Shown one piece after another: positions 62,328 to 64,000 of a DNA stretch of 64,000 nucleotides. Each line of letters begins with the position of its first letter. Position 1 is the first letter of the stretch. The DNA comes from Acidobacteriota bacterium (GTDB lineage Bacteria; Acidobacteriota; Terriglobia; Terriglobales; Acidobacteriaceae), in contig QIAP01000042.1 in assembly GCA_003225075.1 (NCBI GenBank), forward strand, positions 26,190-90,189, given 5' to 3'. Made by a program: the position numbers and the translations under genes. A model generated the notes under the pieces. That model had not been told where the DNA came from and did no database searches. It saw only the letters and a list, made by a program, of their open reading frames with translations.

Positions 62328-64000
62328 AGATAGACCACAATCGCAGCTGTTTGGCAGCCTGAGCCATCTGTTGTTATCCAGTGGGTGCAGCCTACGATTC
62401 CAAGCACGCGGTAAGAGTATGGAACCGGCGATTCGAGATGGGGAAATTCTTCACGTAAAACCGGTGGTGGTCGGGGAATTATGCAAGGGTGACATCGTGT
62501 TGTTCGGGGATGGTTTGAAATTCAGAGCACACAGGCTTGTAGTGGTCGACAGGGGGCGAGACGTCTTTATTACGAGAGGAGACGCGGGAACGGAAAGCGA
62601 CGGTACCGTCTGCGCAGCCCAACTACTGGGAACAGTGGTGGCTAAAGAGGAACGTACGGGTACACGAACACAGACTGTCCAGCTTTGCGGAAAGCGTGCC
62701 CGAATGCGAGCTCTTGTATCCAGCCTACGCCGGTCGGGTTCTCGAGCATTACGCAGTCTGCCGATTTTGCGAAAAGCAAGACTGCTGAGGCAGTCGATTC
62801 TAAAAAAGAAGGATATCTCTGGAACGCCAAATTGGCTTCCTCTGCTGCTTACCCTGTTGAGTGCTCCGGCGGCGGTGTTCGGCCAAGTCGCCATTGACAG
62901 CACAACTTCAATCGGGCAAAGAGTAAGTGGGGCAACCCCGACCATCACTCTTGCGCACACCACGGTAGGAACCAATCTCCTTCTAGTTGTCGGCGTCTCC
63001 ATCAACATTACAAATAATACCGGCGCCACGGTTACTGGCGTGACTTACAACACTACGGCACTAACGCTAGCCGGCGCCCATAATGATGCCGGAAACACGC
63101 GGCGAGTAGAAATGTGGTCACTGATCGCGCCCGCTCTCGGAGTGAACAATGTCATCGTCACACTGAGTCTTCCGGGTGGAACGGGCACTCTCGGGGTGGT
63201 TGTCGGAGCGATTACTTTTACTGGTGTCGATCAGACCTCACCGCTTCGGTCGTTTGTCTCGGCGGATGGCGCCGCCGGTACACCTGCTTCCATAAATGTT
63301 CCGAGCGGTAGCAACGAGATGGTGCTCGACACCTTAGCTACCGGTGGCAATCAAACGGTCACCTTAGGTCCGAGCCAGACCGCACAATGGAACCTGCAAT
63401 CCTTGACTAACGCTGCCAACCCTGACGTTCGCGCGACCGGCAGTACACGGGCGGGAGCTTCCAGTGTTCCCATGTCGGAGACTTTTAATGGCACCTCGAA
63501 CTGGTCCGTGGGTGCCCTTTCCGTGAGGCCGCTCCAGGCTGATGTTGGCGTCAGTATCACCGCGAACGGCGTTTTCTTCCCGCAAAATGTCAGCTATACC
63601 ATCACGGTGACGAACAGCGGACCTTCTACAGCAACGGGAGTCACGCTGACAGATACCTTGGCCGCGGGCCTTACGTTTGTTTCATCAACGCCCAGCCAGG
63701 GCACGTGCGCCGGGACGTCTCCAATCATCTGCAATCTCGGAACCATTACCAGCGGATCGAGTGCCACAGTAATCGTGGTTGCGACTCCCAGCGCTCCCGG
63801 CTCATATGTGGACACCGCGACCGTTACGGCTACCCAGCCAGATCTCAACGGCGGCAACAACTCCGCTACGGCTGTGGCATTTGTCGAGAGCAATGCATGT
63901 TCCAATCCCGCTAAGAACGGCAATGGCGGGACTTTGGCTGGAGTAATTAACACTTATTATCCTGCCACAGCGAATGCGGCTGCGGGTACAACGGCGATCA
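62320..64000 (+). CDS. S26 (SipW/ER-type) peptidase domain fused to DUF11 surface protein, partial
   Basis: One frame runs from ATG 62320 to the window edge without a stop, 560 residues visible. Residues 1-100 form an S26 signal-peptidase domain: catalytic Ser33 in GKSMEPAIRDGE, GDIVLFGDG, His71 in FRAHRLVVVD and the FITRGDA motif, which marks the Ser-His (SipW/ER) type. After a basic linker, residues 171-189 (NWLPLLLTLLSAPAAVFGQ) look like a secretion signal, and the rest is beta-rich (SIGQRVSGATPTITLA) with a DUF11 domain from about 408 (DVGVSITANG, VTNSGPSTATGVTLTDTLA). It could be a genuine fusion, or two genes that lost a stop codon. ATG at 62704 and TTG at 62767 are in-frame alternatives for the second part. 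Confidence 0.7.
   Translation, partial: MTEDRPQSQLFGSLSHLLLSSGCSLRFQARGKSMEPAIRDGEILHVKPVVVGELCKGDIVLFGDGLKFRAHRLVVVDRGRDVFITRGDAGTESDGTVCAAQLLGTVVAKEERTGTRTQTVQLCGKRARMRALVSSLRRSGSRALRSLPILRKARLLRQSILKKKDISGTPNWLPLLLTLLSAPAAVFGQVAIDSTTSIGQRVSGATPTITLAHTTVGTNLLLVVGVSINITNNTGATVTGVTYNTTALTLAGAHNDAGNTRRVEMWSLIAPALGVNNVIVTLSLPGGTGTLGVVVGAITFTGVDQTSPLRSFVSADGAAGTPASINVPSGSNEMVLDTLATGGNQTVTLGPSQTAQWNLQSLTNAANPDVRATGSTRAGASSVPMSETFNGTSNWSVGALSVRPLQADVGVSITANGVFFPQNVSYTITVTNSGPSTATGVTLTDTLAAGLTFVSSTPSQGTCAGTSPIICNLGTITSGSSATVIVVATPSAPGSYVDTATVTATQPDLNGGNNSATAVAFVESNACSNPAKNGNGGTLAGVINTYYPATANAAAGTTAI

Noticed and set aside
1..64000. CRISPR arrays, tRNA or rRNA genes, insertion sequences
   Set aside because: No direct-repeat array, no tRNA-like cloverleaf or rRNA sequence and no transposase were recognised anywhere in the window.

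Overview
The window reads as chromosome of an Acidobacteriota bacterium, probably Terriglobia and close to the Koribacter/Acidobacteriaceae side. This is inferred from gene content, not from a marker-gene search. The pointers are a VWFA-type secreted protein, small basic proteins, CarD, sedolisin, M16 and M1 secreted peptidases, twin GT21 glycosyltransferases, moderately high GC and a diderm envelope set (BamA, OmpH, TonB, lipoproteins).

Layout. 1-3.7 kb: tail of a phosphoesterase, a VWFA-domain secreted protein and a hybrid sensor kinase broken by several frameshifts. 3.7-11.9 kb: envelope sugar genes (GT39 transferase, two GT21 ceramide-glucosyltransferase-like enzymes, a sugar-nucleotide epimerase) and two MacB-type ABC permeases without an ATPase. 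12.07-12.51 kb: RNase P RNA. 12.5-17.2 kb: an aldo/keto reductase, a sedolisin peptidase, a small basic protein and a GT4 transferase. 17.2-26.5 kb, minus strand: glyA, a GNAT acetyltransferase, an alpha/beta hydrolase, alr, a TonB protein, an OmpH/Skp chaperone and bamA. 26.5-33.3 kb, minus strand: a molybdopterin oxidoreductase followed by the classic translation block frr, pyrH, tsf, rpsB, rpsI, rplM with promoter and terminators. 33.3-40.96 kb: an FtsX-type permease with a lipoprotein, mltG, a receiver protein, ruvX, an AI-2E-type permease, carD divergent from greA, and a CDP-alcohol phosphatidyltransferase. 41-53.5 kb: M16 peptidase, isoaspartyl peptidase, LysM transglycosylase, a charge-segregated histone-like protein, a PP2C/SpoIIE phosphatase, a TPR-gluzincin peptidase and an M1 peptidase. 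53.5-56.2 kb: an intact diguanylate cyclase surrounded by decayed pieces of EAL, GGDEF and CheB genes.

56.2 kb to the window end is the most interesting part: two adjacent peptide-modification modules. Module 1 is an HPr-kinase-like P-loop protein (frameshifted), a PqqD-like peptide chaperone, a 59-residue secreted protein with a six-cysteine C-C-CC-C-C (knottin-like) framework, and a nucleotidyltransferase, each overlapping or nearly touching the next. Module 2 is a second PqqD, a radical SAM/SPASM enzyme with a Cys/Gly-rich C-terminal tail, a 58-residue peptide with three cysteines behind a charged leader, a second HPr-kinase-like protein, and an S26 (SipW/ER-type) peptidase whose frame continues without a stop through a second signal sequence into a DUF11 surface protein that runs off the window. 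Lasso-cyclase (asparagine-synthetase-like) and B2 protease genes are not present, so this is not an ordinary lasso peptide cluster.

Frameshifts occur in the sensor kinase, the first HPrK-like gene and the EAL remnant. Some sit at short homopolymers, so sequencing error and real decay cannot be separated from this window alone.
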